DNA of 64,000 bases. It comes from Herbaspirillum chlorophenolicum (GTDB lineage Bacteria > Pseudomonadota > Gammaproteobacteria > Burkholderiales > Burkholderiaceae_D). Numbering within the stretch: position 1 is the first letter of the stretch; the number at the start of each line of letters is the position of its first letter. Made by a program: the position numbers and the translations under genes. Under the pieces are notes generated by a model. That model had not been told where the DNA came from. It saw nothing but the letters and a program-made list of their open reading frames with translations, and ran no database searches. Of this stretch, positions 62,348-64,000 are shown piece by piece. Location of the stretch: positions 1 through 64,000 of the forward strand of contig NZ_LFLT01000021.1 of assembly GCF_001189955.1 (NCBI RefSeq), given 5' to 3'.

Positions 62348-63970
62348 ATGAACATCCTGGCCAATATGCGGATCTCCAACCGCCTGACGATCGGGTTCGC
62401 CATCGTATTGCTGCTGGCGATCCTTTCCACCGTGATGGGGCTGTACAACGCCAAGCGCAACGCCGATGCCACGCGACAGATGATGGAAATCCCGCTGGCC
62501 AAGGAGCGGCTGGTGGCCGACTGGTTCGTGCTCACTTATTCCGCAGTGGTGCGCACCTCGATGATCGCCCGCAGCACCGACGCCGAACTCTCCAACACCT
62601 TCAAGGAAGATATCGAGGCCAGCGTTAAGAGCGGTAGCGCCATCATCAAGAAGATCGAGCCGCTGTTGTCTTCGGATGAGGAAAAGGCGCTGATGGGCGT
62701 CATCATCGAAGCCCGCAAGAAATACCAGAGCGCCAAGGAACTGGTGATGAACACGCGCAAGACGGGCGATGCCGCCGCTTCGGAAAAGGCCTACAAGGAA
62801 GTGTTCGATCCGGCGGCCAAGGCATATGGCGCGCAGGTCAACAACCTGCTGGCGATGCAGCGCCATGCCATCGACCGGCTGGCGGCCAATATCGACCAGA
62901 GCAGCGAGCGCAGCATGCAGCTGATGATTGTGCTGGGCATCTTGCTGGTGGCCATCGGCGCGGTGGCGGTGGTGATCATTTCGCGCAGCATCACCACGCC
63001 GTTGAAGCGGGCGCTGGATGTGGCCAAGATGGTGGCTGCCGGCGACCTCTCGGCCACCATCGAACAGCACGGCGAGGATGAGATCGCCGAACTGATGCGC
63101 GCATTGAACGATATGAACAACTCGCTGCGCACCATCGTCAGCGAAGTGCAGGTCGGTACCGAATCCATCTCCACCGCAGCGGGCGAAATCGCTTCCGGCA
63201 ATTTCGACCTGTCTTCGCGCACCGAGCAGCAGGCGGGCTCGCTGGAGGAGACTGCGGCCTCGATCGAACAGTTGACCTCGACCGTCAAGCAGAACGCCGA
63301 GAATGCGCAGCAAGCCAACCAGCTCGCGATGGATGCATCGGATGTCGCCCGCAAGGGCAGCGGCGTGGTGTCCCAGGTAGTGGAAACGATGAACGAGATC
63401 AACCGCTCGTCCAACAAGATCGTGGACATCATCAGCGTGATCGACGGCATTGCCTTCCAGACCAACATCCTGGCGTTGAACGCCGCGGTGGAAGCGGCGC
63501 GCGCAGGCGAGCAGGGCAGGGGCTTCGCGGTGGTGGCGTCGGAAGTGCGTTCGCTGGCGCAGCGCTCGGCGGCGGCGGCCAAGGAAATCAAGCAGCTCAT
63601 CGACGATTCGGTGGGCAAGGTCGATACCGGCAGCAAGCTGGTCAACCAAGCCGGCACCACCATGGGCGATGTGGTCGACAGCATCAGGCGCGTGACCGAC
63701 ATCATGGGCGAGATCTCGGTCGCCAGCCGCGAGCAGAGTTCAGGCATCGAGCAGATCAGCCGCGCCGTCACCGAGATCGACGACGCCACGCAACAGAACG
63801 CGGCGCTGGTGGAGCAGGCCACTGCCACCTCCGACATGCTGCGCGCGCAGGCGCAAAAACTGGCGGAAGCCGGACGCAAGTTCAGCCTGGGCAACTCACT
63901 GTCGACAGGCGCCGCCCGGCGCGAACGCGACATCTCGCCATCGCCGCTGCGGCTGACGCCTTCGGCCTGA
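62348..63970 (+). CDS. Methyl-accepting chemotaxis protein (four-helix-bundle sensor)
   Basis: 540 residues: TM1 about 11-32, all-helical periplasmic domain 33-188 with charged faces, TM2 about 190-213, HAMP to about 266, then the signalling hairpin with [20 protein letters not shown]. The C-terminal 35 residues are a flexible tail with no CheR pentapeptide. The ligand is unknown. It is the fourth MCP in the window and the only one, besides that at 8993, not at the end of a transport operon. Confidence 0.92.
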   Translation: MNILANMRISNRLTIGFAIVLLLAILSTVMGLYNAKRNADATRQMMEIPLAKERLVADWFVLTYSAVVRTSMIARSTDAELSNTFKEDIEASVKSGSAIIKKIEPLLSSDEEKALMGVIIEARKKYQSAKELVMNTRKTGDAAASEKAYKEVFDPAAKAYGAQVNNLLAMQRHAIDRLAANIDQSSERSMQLMIVLGILLVAIGAVAVVIISRSITTPLKRALDVAKMVAAGDLSATIEQHGEDEIAELMRALNDMNNSLRTIVSEVQVGTESISTAAGEIASGNFDLSSRTEQQAGSLEETAASIEQLTSTVKQNAENAQQANQLAMDASDVARKGSGVVSQVVETMNEINRSSNKIVDIISVIDGIAFQTNILALNAAVEAARAGEQGRGFAVVASEVRSLAQRSAAAAKEIKQLIDDSVGKVDTGSKLVNQAGTTMGDVVDSIRRVTDIMGEISVASREQSSGIEQISRAVTEIDDATQQNAALVEQATATSDMLRAQAQKLAEAGRKFSLGNSLSTGAARRERDISPSPLRLTPSA

Positions 63971-64000
63971 ATCGCTTCACAGCGGCGCGCGGCTTCAGGC

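Noticed and set aside
1..64000. CRISPR arrays, rRNA and tRNA genes
   Set aside because: No regularly spaced repeats of the right size and no tRNA-like cloverleaf or rRNA sequence were noticed. In particular no RNA-guided module accompanies the Tn7-like genes within the window.

Overview
The window (64 kb, GC-rich outside its first 8 kb) looks like a betaproteobacterial chromosome of the Oxalobacteraceae, most like Herbaspirillum. The evidence is the rsmB-DUF4390-ntrY-ntrX cluster, the DUF1840 and DUF3567 small proteins, a feoAB cluster, four methyl-accepting chemotaxis proteins and many amino-acid or sulfonate-type ABC transporters. The genus is inferred from gene content only. I saw no rRNA, tRNA or CRISPR array.

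Positions 1-8110 are the right-hand part of a Tn7-like transposon with clearly lower GC. From its end inward (minus strand) it carries a tnsA-like endonuclease, a tnsB-like DDE transposase, a tnsC-like AAA+ regulator, tniQ, and a fifth gene with an array of zinc-ribbon cysteine pairs followed by a helical domain. All are coupled by overlapping or abutting stop/start codons. Cargo follows: a caspase-like protein with a His-Cys dyad, a small unknown gene and a possible decayed gene. The end (TGT...ACA) has cut the Mg-chelatase-like gene comM; only its 3' part remains (8111-8769). This gene order and target match the Tn6022/AbaR islands of Acinetobacter. The left end lies outside the window.

8.9-24.6 kb is mostly core chromosome: an MCP with an amino-acid-type Cache domain, an OPT transporter, an exported protein/lipoprotein pair, DUF1840, an MFS pump, a LysE exporter, rsmB-DUF4390-ntrY-ntrX (NtrX without its AAA+ domain), DUF3567, a TrmB-like methyltransferase and an EamA transporter.

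24.6-35.1 kb holds a minus-strand catabolic operon: LysR regulator, aspartase-like lyase, amino-acid binding protein, MmgE/PrpD-family protein, two permeases, ATPase and an MCP. This would fit uptake, epimerisation and C-N cleavage of an aspartate-derived amino acid. A second, paralogous LysR and a YbaK/ProX-type deacylase lie upstream. 35.2-41.3 kb has kup and a sulfonate/nitrate-type ABC operon with two tandem binding proteins.

41.4-46.7 kb has ogt, a flavin reductase, a zinc-ribbon protein, threonine dehydratase and a divergent HxlR/MFS pair with a long inverted repeat between them. 46.8-53.6 kb is a second amino-acid uptake operon (RraA-like aldolase, aminotransferase, binding protein, two permeases, ATPase), again ending with an MCP. 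53.9-64 kb has feoA-feoB-small protein with a Fur-like box, two LysR regulators, a helical orphan, an MFS pump, an M20 carbamoylase/allantoate-type amidohydrolase and a fourth MCP.
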